DNA of 64,000 bases, taken from assembly GCA_031255855.1 (NCBI GenBank), contig JAIRRS010000163.1, positions 1 through 64,000 on the forward strand. The letters are read 5' to 3'. Shown one piece after another: positions 26,726 to 35,608 of this stretch (position 1 is its first letter; each line of letters starts with the position of its first letter). The DNA is from Tannerellaceae bacterium (lineage in GTDB: Bacteria > Bacteroidota > Bacteroidia > Bacteroidales > Tannerellaceae). The notes under the pieces were generated by a model. That model ran no database searches. It had not been told where the DNA came from and worked only from the letters and a program-made list of their open reading frames with translations. A program made the translations under genes and the position numbers.

Positions 26726-28195
26726 ATGAAGAAAATAGTAAATATATGGATGGCCTTATTGGCAACAACAATCCTGTTACTGGCCGGATGTACCGATTCA
26801 TTCCATGAAATAAATACCGACCCTGACGCCTTGAGCGAGGCGCCTTTTTCAAACATGCTGGGCGATATGATTCGTGAAACAGGTACGACAATGGGTGGTG
26901 AAATAGAGGGATATGGTACATGGGCAGGTTATGTTACCAAGATACAGTATCTTGACTATATGAACTCGATAATCCCAACCAACAATACCTATGGGAACCG
27001 TTGGAGGCTCTGCTATGTTAATAATTCCCAGGGAAACGATATTTTAACGAGGACGGAAGGTGATGTTGAAAATTTTAAAAATATTCGTTCTGCCGTTCGT
27101 ATCTGGCAACAATTTATGTGGCAATATCTATTAGACGGATGGCGCGACATACCCTATTCTGAAGCATTGCAAGGAGGAGAAAACGGCGTATTAACTCCGA
27201 AGTACGATAAACAGGAAGATGTTTATCCCGCTGTAATGGCAAACCTGAAAGAGATAGCGGACGGAATGGCTGCCGGCTTCGGATCCGACCGGCTGGGAGA
27301 TGGTGATTTTATTTATGCCGGCGATATGAAAAAATGGCAAAAATTCTGTAATTCACTCAGGCTGCGGATGGCCATGCGGATTTCCGGAGTATCGCCCGCA
27401 TTGGCTAAGAGCACAATAGAAGAAATTTGCGGGAACCCTGAAAAATATCCATATATCGACAGCCATGAATCGGCCACTTATTTGTGGTGGCAAGGATCGG
27501 CTCCTTATTTCGAACCTTGGTTCGACAACAGACGCACACGCGACGACCATGGGCTGTCCGACATATTCATTGACCATTTGAAAGCAATGGACGATCCCCG
27601 TTTGCCAAGCTTGGCTCATCCGGCTGAAAGTGATGGTGAATATCGTGGTTTCCCGAACGGCCCAGCCACTCAGCCGCAGCTTACTACTATTTCTCGTATA
27701 GGCGCGATTTACCGTGACGACCCGACCGGTTTCACGCCATTTTTCAAAGCATGCGAAAGCTACTTTATTATTGCCGAAGCCGCCATGTTGGGATGGAGCG
27801 TAGGTATGACAGCCCAGGAAGCATACGAGAAAGGCGTGATGTTGTCTATGACCGAGAATGGCGTGTCAGACGCGGACGCGAAAACATATCTGGCAGGAAA
27901 AGGAAAATGGAATAATACCAAAGAACGTATCTGGGAAGAGTTATGGATTGGTCTGTTTAAGGATAATTTTGAAGCTTGGTGTTTGTATAGAAGGACAGGT
28001 ACTCCCACAACAAATTATCCGGCCATAGAATCTGTTTGGAAAGGGACTCATAATGATCAGCCATTCCGTTTACCTTATCCTAATAATGAATATCTGTATA
28101 ATCCAAAGAACGTGGAAGCAGTAGCAAATGCAAATGTAAAAGACCACTGTTGGGGACAACAAATGTGGTGGGACATACGTACAGGAGTAAAATAA
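26726..28195 (+). CDS. SusD-family surface lipoprotein 1
   Basis: A 489-residue SusD/RagB lipoprotein that captures the ligand at the cell surface and forms the lid on SusC. Lipobox LLAGC, with Cys21. The SusD-like_2 pattern is seen in WQQFMWQYLLDGWRDIPYSE, in the KKWQKFCNSLRLRMAMRIS helix pair and in FIIAEAAMLGW. The C-terminus ends in the usual MWWDIRTGV-type stretch. It lies 18 bases after the first susC. Confidence 0.92.
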   Translation: MKKIVNIWMALLATTILLLAGCTDSFHEINTDPDALSEAPFSNMLGDMIRETGTTMGGEIEGYGTWAGYVTKIQYLDYMNSIIPTNNTYGNRWRLCYVNNSQGNDILTRTEGDVENFKNIRSAVRIWQQFMWQYLLDGWRDIPYSEALQGGENGVLTPKYDKQEDVYPAVMANLKEIADGMAAGFGSDRLGDGDFIYAGDMKKWQKFCNSLRLRMAMRISGVSPALAKSTIEEICGNPEKYPYIDSHESATYLWWQGSAPYFEPWFDNRRTRDDHGLSDIFIDHLKAMDDPRLPSLAHPAESDGEYRGFPNGPATQPQLTTISRIGAIYRDDPTGFTPFFKACESYFIIAEAAMLGWSVGMTAQEAYEKGVMLSMTENGVSDADAKTYLAGKGKWNNTKERIWEELWIGLFKDNFEAWCLYRRTGTPTTNYPAIESVWKGTHNDQPFRLPYPNNEYLYNPKNVEAVANANVKDHCWGQQMWWDIRTGVK

Positions 28196-28200
28196 TTTAT

Positions 28201-28279
28201 AACTAATTTGTACAACTATAGACATACCAAGCCTGTACGGTTGAAAAGGATGGCTCGTGAGAGCTATCCTTTTTTTTCA
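28201..28279 (+). repeat. 3' repeat block and terminator after susD 1
   Basis: The stretch begins AACTAATTTGTACAACTATA and ends in a terminator, 28244-28277. That terminator is AAAAGGATGGCTC-GTGA-GAGCTATCCTTTT with a long T run. Almost the same block, with compensatory changes in the stem, follows susD 2 at 35426-35500. Confidence 0.9.
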
Positions 28280-28335
28280 AAAAACAACCTGACTTAATAA
28301 TACCTGACACGATCCCTCTTTTATAGAATAATCGC

Positions 28336-28343
28336 TATCTTTG
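28336..28343 (+). promoter_or_regulatory. -7 box TATCTTTG upstream of the CoA-disulfide reductase gene
   Basis: A full TAnnTTTG match 75 bases before the GTG start, giving this gene its own promoter between the two susC/D pairs. Confidence 0.55.
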
Positions 28344-28417
28344 ACAGCATAACGAGACGGCAGGTGGCTATGCGGCTCTATTGACCTGTCTAAATTAAGA
28401 GGAAAAACACTGACGTT

Positions 28418-30094
28418 GTGAAATATTTAATTATAGGCGGAGTTGCCGGGGGCGCGACAGTAGCCGCCCGTCTTCGCCGGCTGGACGAGAATGCAGAAAT
28501 AGTTCTTTTTGAAAGAGGCGAGTATGTATCGTATGCCAATTGCGGCTTGCCTTATTATATCGGTGATACGATAAATGAACGTGACAAACTGTTTGTACAA
28601 ACCGTTAAGGGGTTTGTAGGCCGTTTCCGTATTGATATCCGTACCCGCCAGGAAGTTGTCGGCATACAACCCGGAAATAAGCAAGTGAAAATAAAGAGAC
28701 TGTCTACCGGGGAAACATACATCGAGGGCTATGATAAGTTGGTACTTTCCCCCGGAGCTGAACCTTTGCGGCCGAATATACCGGGAATAAACAGTAAGAA
28801 GATATTCACGCTTCGGAATGTTTCCGATACGGATGCCATCAAACGATATACTTTACAGGCAAAGCCAAGGCATGCCGTGGTGGTAGGCGGAGGTTTTATC
28901 GGATTGGAGGTGGCCGAAAATCTACATGATTTAGGCATCGGGATTACCGTAGTCGAGAGGGCCGACCAGGTGATGGCTCCCCTCGATTATTCAATGGCTG
29001 CCATTGTACATCAGCATTTAGCGGAAAAGAAAGTGAAATTGATACTGGAAGACGGGGTGGAAAACTTTGAAGAAACGCCGGAAGGTTTGTCCGTACATCT
29101 GCAAAGTGGGAAAAAAACAGAGGCGGATATGGCGCTCTTAAGTATCGGAGTCCGCCCTGAAACGAAATTGGCAAAAGAAGCCGGATTGAAAATCGGTTCA
29201 TTGGGCGGTATCTCAGTCAATGCGTACATGCAAACATCCGATCCGGACATATACGCGTTGGGAGACGCCATAGAAGTGACTCATCAGGTGACAGGAAAAC
29301 CGGCCTTGATACCACTGGCCGGACCAGCCAATAAACAAGGCAGGATAGTAGCCGACAATTTAGTGTATGGGAATAAAGAAACGTACAGCGGAACCATAGG
29401 AAACTCCATTGCCAAAGTGTTTGACCTGACAGTTGCCTCCGCCGGCGCTAATGCCAAATTGTTGAAACGTGAAGGGATTCCTTACCTGTCGTCGTACACC
29501 CATTCCGCTTCACATGCGGGATATTATCCGGGAGCGCTTCCTTTATCCATAAAGATATTGTTCTCTCCGGACGATGGCCGCCTGTTGGGCGCCCAGGTAG
29601 TCGGATTCCACGGTGTGGACAAGCGGATGGAGATGCTAGCCCAGGTAATCCAACGAAAAGGTACAATTTACGACCTTATCTCGCTGGAACAAGCCTATGC
29701 TCCGCCGTATTCTTCGGCAAAAGACCCGGTAAACATGGCAGGATATGTAGCGGATAATGTACTGAAAGGCAGAACCAAAACCATTCATTGGCGCGAAATA
29801 GCCGCCATAAGCGGCGATACTGTTTTAGTAGATGTCCGCACCCCTGGAGAATACGCATTAGGCACATTGCCGGGTGCCATAAATATTCCGGTAGACGATT
29901 TAAGGAAACGGTTATCCGAATTGCCCAAAGACAGACCGATCATTGTAACGTGTGCTATCGGGCTTCGCGGATACCTGGCTTGCCGTATCTTGACGCAAAA
30001 CGGGTACGCCAATGTCCGTAATCTGTCGGGAGGCTATAAAACCTGGCATACCGCTACGGCAAACAGACATATTATAGGCTCGGATATCGTCTGA
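28418..30094 (+). CDS. CoA-disulfide reductase with C-terminal rhodanese domain
   Basis: A 558-residue flavoprotein fusion. Residues 1-25 hold the FAD dinucleotide site (YLIIGGVAGGATVAARLRR). Cys42 in SYANCGLPYYIG is the redox cysteine of the CoA-disulfide reductase/NADH oxidase group. A second dinucleotide site is near 153 (VVVGGGFIGLEVAENL). Residues about 455-550 are a rhodanese domain (LVDVRTPGEYALG, active loop CAIGLRG). Such fusions handle CoA persulfides or polysulfide and help sulfur and thiol redox control. It starts with GTG and sits between the two SusC/D pairs, unrelated to them in function. Confidence 0.92.
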   Translation: MKYLIIGGVAGGATVAARLRRLDENAEIVLFERGEYVSYANCGLPYYIGDTINERDKLFVQTVKGFVGRFRIDIRTRQEVVGIQPGNKQVKIKRLSTGETYIEGYDKLVLSPGAEPLRPNIPGINSKKIFTLRNVSDTDAIKRYTLQAKPRHAVVVGGGFIGLEVAENLHDLGIGITVVERADQVMAPLDYSMAAIVHQHLAEKKVKLILEDGVENFEETPEGLSVHLQSGKKTEADMALLSIGVRPETKLAKEAGLKIGSLGGISVNAYMQTSDPDIYALGDAIEVTHQVTGKPALIPLAGPANKQGRIVADNLVYGNKETYSGTIGNSIAKVFDLTVASAGANAKLLKREGIPYLSSYTHSASHAGYYPGALPLSIKILFSPDDGRLLGAQVVGFHGVDKRMEMLAQVIQRKGTIYDLISLEQAYAPPYSSAKDPVNMAGYVADNVLKGRTKTIHWREIAAISGDTVLVDVRTPGEYALGTLPGAINIPVDDLRKRLSELPKDRPIIVTCAIGLRGYLACRILTQNGYANVRNLSGGYKTWHTATANRHIIGSDIV

Positions 30095-30162
30095 TTATTT
30101 CAAATCAATAAAAATTCTTACTGTAAATGTTCAATGCCTGACCCATTGGGATTGGAGGAATG

Positions 30163-30911
30163 TCTGTTTGACATAATGGAAGCGCTTTGCCTGTTTTTAT
30201 GTCAATAAAACACTTTATCAAGACAAAAAGAAGGGTGATTAAAATAATAATACTTTCTTTATGTAAGTTAAATAATATTCCAGCAGGTTGTAATTTGACT
30301 TTTTCAAACGCGGATTTAATTTAAATTATTAATTTTAAGCGAAAAAATACGACAATTTGTTTTTTTATTACCAAATAAATTCTTAATATTGCGTAATGTA
30401 ATTCACATTTATTACATAGGTGGTATGTCGCATTTATGATGTTTAAAAATCATTCTTTTCTAACCCAGAAAGTAAAATGATATTTGGGGGCTTTGGCCTT
30501 ATTTTCGTGTTGTGTGCTTGCGTGATATCCTTTCGATAATATAATAACTGTATATATGTATGTTAAACTAAATCAAAAAGCGTGTTTATGAAAAAAAGAT
30601 TGACTTATCTTTTGGTGTGCTTGGTTGTAAGCATAGGACTCGTAACAGCTCAAACCACAAGAATAACCGGAACGGTTATATCTGCGGAAGATAATGAACC
30701 TGTTATTGGAGCATCCTTAGTTGTAAAAGGAACATCTATAGGAACTGTAACAAATTTTGATGGTACTTTTTCTTTGGAGGCGCCATCGGATGCCAAAACA
30801 TTACTTGTTTCATATGTTGGTATGGAATCGCAGGAAGTGGCTATCAGATCAATAATGAACATCACACTGAAGACAGACGCGAAAGCCTTAGACGAAGTTG
30901 TAGTAACAGCC
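30163..30911. repeat. Direct repeat, copy 2: susC leader and 5' coding region
   Basis: The second copy of the block described at 23037-23803, in the same orientation, about 7.1 kb downstream. The 493-base gap 30095-30587 holds only this leader; no gene is seen in it. Confidence 0.88.
30294..30324 (+). promoter_or_regulatory. Candidate promoter of the second susC
   Basis: TTTG (30294-30297), 19 bases, TAATTTAA (30317-30324), the same arrangement as in copy 1. Confidence 0.4.
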
Positions 30912-33794
30912 TTGGGTATTTCTCGTGAAAAGAAGGCTTTGGGTTATGCCGTGACCGAGGTGTCGGGTGATGAAATGTTAAAGGCTCGTGGTGGCATAAA
31001 TAATCCAATCAATGCATTGCAAGGTAAAGTAGCCGGTTTACAAATACAAAGTGGGGCTGGTAGTATGGGAGGCTCCTCAAAGATTTTGATTCGCGGCGTA
31101 AAATCAATCTCAGGAAGCAATCAGCCATTGTTTGTCATTGATGGCGTTCCTATTGAAGGACAAGATTATAACTCAACCGACACTTCACGTGGAGCTGGAG
31201 GATACGATTATGGTAACTTGATACAAGATTTGAATCCTGATGATATAGAGAATATAACAGTACTTAAAGGTCCGAATGCTTCTGCACTTTATGGGTCGCG
31301 TGCTGCTAATGGGGTAGTTATGGTAACAACCAAGAAAGGGAAGAAGAATAGTGGTTATGGAATAACCTTTAATACATCAATTGGTTTTGAATCTGTGAAT
31401 AAATTGCCGAAACTTCAGAAACTATATGGAGGTGGTTATGATTTTGAAGAAATAGAAATCAACGGTCAAATATATCAATATGCGGATATGGCGACTGATG
31501 AAAGTTGGGGGCCGAGATACGAAGGACAAAATGTCCTTACATGGTATGATTTGGCCAAATGGGAAGCTGGAGGTAAAGTTGGAAATCCTACCACATCCAA
31601 ATGGCAAACACCTGAAAATGATATTGACAAATTCTTTGAAACGGGTATTTCAACAGTAAATAGTATTTCTGTATCTCAGGCAACAGACATAGCATCTGCA
31701 CGTATCTCGTATACAAATTCGGAATTAAAGGGATATATGCCGAATAGTAGCTTGAGAAAAAACATTTTTAATGTTTCCGCCTCGACAACAAGTCCTGATA
31801 AGAAGTTGGAAATATTTACAAATGTTACTTATCTAAGTACAAATGCTAAAGGGCGTTCGGAAACTGGTTACGACGATAGTAATGTTATGGTGAAATTCTT
31901 CCAATGGGGACATAGAGAATTAGATATGAAGGAATTAAAAAGCCTTTATAAATTCCCTGATGGCTCACAAGCAACTTGGAATCGCCAGGGATGGGATAAT
32001 CCTACTCCGAATTTTGCGAATAACCCTTACTGGGTACGTTATGTGAATCCTCAAAGAGATACGCGTGACCGCATTTATGGAAATGTAGGAGTGGCATTCA
32101 ATTTTACCGATTATCTTAAATTTCAATATAAGGCGAATCTGGATTTCTTTGTAGATAAGCAATACGAGAGAAAAGCTGTTCATTCTTATGAGCTGCCTGA
32201 ATATTATGAAAGATCCCGTCAGCAACGTGAGTTAAATCATGAGTTTTTATTGTCATTTAACAAGAATTATCAAGATTTCTCTTTTAGCGCAAACTTGGGA
32301 GCTAACCTGATGCATCGGAGATATGAATATATTTATGGACGGACACAAGGGGGACTGGGAATGCCGGAATTTTATAATTTTGACAACTCAATCAGTACGG
32401 CAAGAGCCTATAACCATTTAGAAAAGAGGACCATTAATTCTGTTTTTGCCAGCGCTACAGTAGGATATAAGAGTATGGCATATTTAGATTTATCATTAAG
32501 AAATGACTGGTCGTCTACCTTACCTAAAGGTAATAACTCATATCTTTATCCTGCCATAACGGGTAGCTTCATATTCTCTGAACCATTAAAAGATATTACG
32601 CCTTGGCTTACTTTCGGTAAGGTTCGTCTGGGGCTTGCACAAGTAGGTAGCGATACAGACCCATATCAGGTATTAGATATTTATTCGTTCCATAATACAC
32701 TTAGTTCAACTCCGGGATATGTGTTGCCAAATACTAAGAACAATCTGAATCTGAAACCTGAATCAACAAATTCATATGAAGCAGGTTTAGAAATGGCCTT
32801 CTTTAATAACCGGGTAGGTTTTGATGCTACGGTTTATATGAGTGAAACAAAAAATCAAATCGTTCCATTGTCTATATCAGGTTCAACAGGATACATTTAT
32901 AGTGTGGTAAATACTGGTTCGATGACAAATAAAGGTATTGAGTTTAGATTGTATGGTTCTCCTGTTCAAACAAGAGATTTCTCCTGGGAATCTTCATTGG
33001 TGTTCTCTTCCAATAAAAATAAAGTGAAAAAGCTTTTTGAAGGGGTTGACTATTACCGTTTGGTCAACGCTCCATTCAAAGTAGAAATCGGCGCTAAGGA
33101 AGGTGATGAATATGGCGTTATCATGGGTACGGATTTTGTATATGATGACAATGGAAATAAGGTGATTAATGCAAACGGCACGTATAAAAGTACAGACGGA
33201 AATGTTAATATTGGGAAAATATTCCCGGATTTTACAGGTGGATGGACCAATACATTCCGTTACAAAAATATAGATTTAAGTGTTTTGATTGATTTCTCCA
33301 AAGGTGGTAATTATTTCTCTACAACCTATATGTGGGGAGTTTACTCAGGTATGTTTGATGAGTCTGCTGTGATAAATGAAAATGGCAAGAATATCCGTGA
33401 TGCAGTAAGTGATGGCGGAGGTGTTTTGTTGGAAGGCGTTAAAGAAGTAAGGAATGGCGATGTGGTGACTTATGAACCGAATGATACGCGTATAAGTGCG
33501 GAATCATATGCCGGACAAATCTATTCAGGCCCTGCAAAACAAAGTGTGCTTAAATCAGATTTCATTAAATTACGTGAAGTAAATGTAGGATACACAATTC
33601 CTCTGAAACAAGATTTCTTTGTTAAATCTTTGCGTGTTGCAGCTTATGGACGTAATTTGGCTGTTTGGGGTCCTGACACTAAACACTTTGATCCGGAAAT
33701 GGCAATAACAAACTCTGGGAATATCCAAGGCGTTGAAGGAGGTATCCTACCTTCTGTTGCAAGTTATGGTTTAAATGTGACTGTACAATTTTAA
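30588..33794 (+). CDS. SusC-family TonB-dependent outer membrane transporter 2
   Basis: A 1068-residue SusC/RagA protein. Signal peptide, regulatory-like domain and TonB box are nearly identical to the first susC. From residue ~110 on it diverges fully (plug with LFVIDGVPIEGQDYN and VLKGPNASALYGSRAANGVV), so the two transporters very likely take different ligands. The body looks more AT-rich than the first copy, with frequent AAA, AAT and TTA codons. It pairs with susD 2, 12 bases downstream. Ligand unknown. Confidence 0.94.
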   Translation: MKKRLTYLLVCLVVSIGLVTAQTTRITGTVISAEDNEPVIGASLVVKGTSIGTVTNFDGTFSLEAPSDAKTLLVSYVGMESQEVAIRSIMNITLKTDAKALDEVVVTALGISREKKALGYAVTEVSGDEMLKARGGINNPINALQGKVAGLQIQSGAGSMGGSSKILIRGVKSISGSNQPLFVIDGVPIEGQDYNSTDTSRGAGGYDYGNLIQDLNPDDIENITVLKGPNASALYGSRAANGVVMVTTKKGKKNSGYGITFNTSIGFESVNKLPKLQKLYGGGYDFEEIEINGQIYQYADMATDESWGPRYEGQNVLTWYDLAKWEAGGKVGNPTTSKWQTPENDIDKFFETGISTVNSISVSQATDIASARISYTNSELKGYMPNSSLRKNIFNVSASTTSPDKKLEIFTNVTYLSTNAKGRSETGYDDSNVMVKFFQWGHRELDMKELKSLYKFPDGSQATWNRQGWDNPTPNFANNPYWVRYVNPQRDTRDRIYGNVGVAFNFTDYLKFQYKANLDFFVDKQYERKAVHSYELPEYYERSRQQRELNHEFLLSFNKNYQDFSFSANLGANLMHRRYEYIYGRTQGGLGMPEFYNFDNSISTARAYNHLEKRTINSVFASATVGYKSMAYLDLSLRNDWSSTLPKGNNSYLYPAITGSFIFSEPLKDITPWLTFGKVRLGLAQVGSDTDPYQVLDIYSFHNTLSSTPGYVLPNTKNNLNLKPESTNSYEAGLEMAFFNNRVGFDATVYMSETKNQIVPLSISGSTGYIYSVVNTGSMTNKGIEFRLYGSPVQTRDFSWESSLVFSSNKNKVKKLFEGVDYYRLVNAPFKVEIGAKEGDEYGVIMGTDFVYDDNGNKVINANGTYKSTDGNVNIGKIFPDFTGGWTNTFRYKNIDLSVLIDFSKGGNYFSTTYMWGVYSGMFDESAVINENGKNIRDAVSDGGGVLLEGVKEVRNGDVVTYEPNDTRISAESYAGQIYSGPAKQSVLKSDFIKLREVNVGYTIPLKQDFFVKSLRVAAYGRNLAVWGPDTKHFDPEMAITNSGNIQGVEGGILPSVASYGLNVTVQF

Positions 33795-33806
33795 TAGTGA
33801 AAAATT

Positions 33807-35387
33807 ATGAAAAAGTTATTATATAGTTTTTTTAGCATAATAATGATATTGGGAATCCTTTCTTCTTGCCAAGATATGGAAAAAGTGAACGTAGATCCTA
33901 ATAATCCAAGCTATATGCAAAGTAATATGCTTATGGCCGGTACTACCAAAAGAATAATAGATTATATTCATGACAACTGGTTTGGTGGACGCCAATGTTT
34001 GGTTTATAGCCAATTCTGGTCGCAAAGAAGTTATACAGAGGAAGACCGTTATCAGATAAGAGAGAGTGTAAACAATAATTACTTTATCTATTTTTATCAG
34101 GCAATAGCTGGATTCGACAAGATTATTGAGCTGAATACAGGGGAAAGCGCGGATGAAATGTCGGCTTTTGGAGATAATAATAATCAAATAGCAGCATGTA
34201 AAATTATGAAAGCATGGGTGTTTTTGGTTGCAACTGATACGTGGGGAAGTATACCATATTCGGAAGCATCAAAATTGGCTCAAGAAATATTTTATCCGAA
34301 ATATGACGATCAAAAGGATATTTATGCGGCTTTGATTCAAGAACTCAATGAAGCTATCGCTATGATAAATGAAGAAAGTCCCGCATTCAATGGTGGGGAT
34401 AATATTTATAATGGCGATGCTTCAAAATGGAAAAAATTTGCCAATTCGCTGAAATGCCGTATAGCAATCCATATGTCGAAAGTGGATTCTAACTGGAAAA
34501 CATATATCAACGAAGCTGTATCCAGTGGCGTCTTTCAAAGTAATGATGATAATGCATTATATCATTACTCATCAGCGAATCCTAATCAAAGTCATTTTTG
34601 GAGAGCAATTTTTGTAGACAGCAGGAATGACTTTACAGTTTCCCGCCCTTTTGTAGACATTTTGAAAGGACAGAAAGATACATTGAACAATAAAACTCAC
34701 CCATGGGAAGGTGTTGTCGATCCAAGGTTGGCTATTTATACAACCCCGAGAGATGGAAAATATATAGGTTTACCTTACGGGATTAAGAGTTCGGAACAGA
34801 CAAGTGTTATGAGAAATACGGCTCCTACCTGGAATGTAGATCCTCCATTAGCCATACATCCGGATTTTGCCGTACCTTTGATGACATACGCAGAAATGCA
34901 ATTTATTTTAAGCGAATATAACGGATTTTCGGCAACAGAATATAAAGAAGGAATAAAGGCATCGTTAGAACACTGGAGCGCTCAAAATGGAACATCGTTA
35001 GATGCAGCAGAAATAGATGCGTATATTGGAGCAGTTAGTAAGAATGTAAATCCCGAAACTGTTTCCTTACAGAAATATATTGATTTATATATGAACGGAA
35101 CGGAGGCATGGACTGAATATCGCCGCACGGGATATCCTATTCAACTCATACATCCGAATGAAATTTCTTGCCTTGATGCAGAAGGTAATGAATTAAGATT
35201 CGAACCGCTTTCGGATACAAAAGGAGGAATTATATGCCGTGTGAAATACCCGACAAATGAAAGTACTTTGAATAATAAGAATTTCTTAGAAGCAATATCA
35301 AAGTTACAAGGTGGTGACAATAACTATTATTCGAAGATGTTCTGGGATGTCCGTTCTTCAGAAAACCCATATCCGGCGAATAAATAA
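33807..35387 (+). CDS. SusD-family surface lipoprotein 2
   Basis: A 526-residue SusD-like_2 lipoprotein with lipobox LSSC (Cys21). It has the family helices MKAWVFLVATDTWGSIPYSE, KWKKFANSLKCRIAIHMS and MQFILSEYNGF, and ends KMFWDVRSSENPYP. It is clearly related in layout to susD 1 but not close in sequence, matching the divergence of the susC bodies. It is visibly AT-rich, like its partner. Confidence 0.92.
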   Translation: MKKLLYSFFSIIMILGILSSCQDMEKVNVDPNNPSYMQSNMLMAGTTKRIIDYIHDNWFGGRQCLVYSQFWSQRSYTEEDRYQIRESVNNNYFIYFYQAIAGFDKIIELNTGESADEMSAFGDNNNQIAACKIMKAWVFLVATDTWGSIPYSEASKLAQEIFYPKYDDQKDIYAALIQELNEAIAMINEESPAFNGGDNIYNGDASKWKKFANSLKCRIAIHMSKVDSNWKTYINEAVSSGVFQSNDDNALYHYSSANPNQSHFWRAIFVDSRNDFTVSRPFVDILKGQKDTLNNKTHPWEGVVDPRLAIYTTPRDGKYIGLPYGIKSSEQTSVMRNTAPTWNVDPPLAIHPDFAVPLMTYAEMQFILSEYNGFSATEYKEGIKASLEHWSAQNGTSLDAAEIDAYIGAVSKNVNPETVSLQKYIDLYMNGTEAWTEYRRTGYPIQLIHPNEISCLDAEGNELRFEPLSDTKGGIICRVKYPTNESTLNNKNFLEAISKLQGGDNNYYSKMFWDVRSSENPYPANK

Positions 35388-35425
35388 ACTAGAAATAGAG
35401 ATACAAAAATAGTAATATTATTTTT

Positions 35426-35500
35426 AACTAATTTGTACAACTATAGACATACCAAACCTGTACAGTTGAAAAGGGTGGCTCGTGAGAGCGACCCTTTTTC
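35426..35500 (+). repeat. 3' repeat block and terminator after susD 2
   Basis: The terminator at 35469-35499 (AAAGGGTGGCTC-GTGA-GAGCGACCCTTT, then T run) follows a copy of the ACAACTATAGACATACCAA segment. It is a near duplicate of 28201-28279. Confidence 0.88.
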
Positions 35501-35530
35501 AATGTACTGTCGTTTTAAAATAATACGGTT

Positions 35531-35562
35531 TTTGTATTGTATCAATATTTTCATTAAATTTA
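35531..35562 (+). promoter_or_regulatory. Promoter of the proline catabolic genes
   Basis: TTTG (35531-35534), 20 bases, TAAATTTA (35555-35562). Good spacing; the gene starts 46 bases later. Confidence 0.5.
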
Positions 35563-35608
35563 TGCGCCAGAATTTAAAAGATAATAACTCTTTAATTTTA
35601 TACGTATC

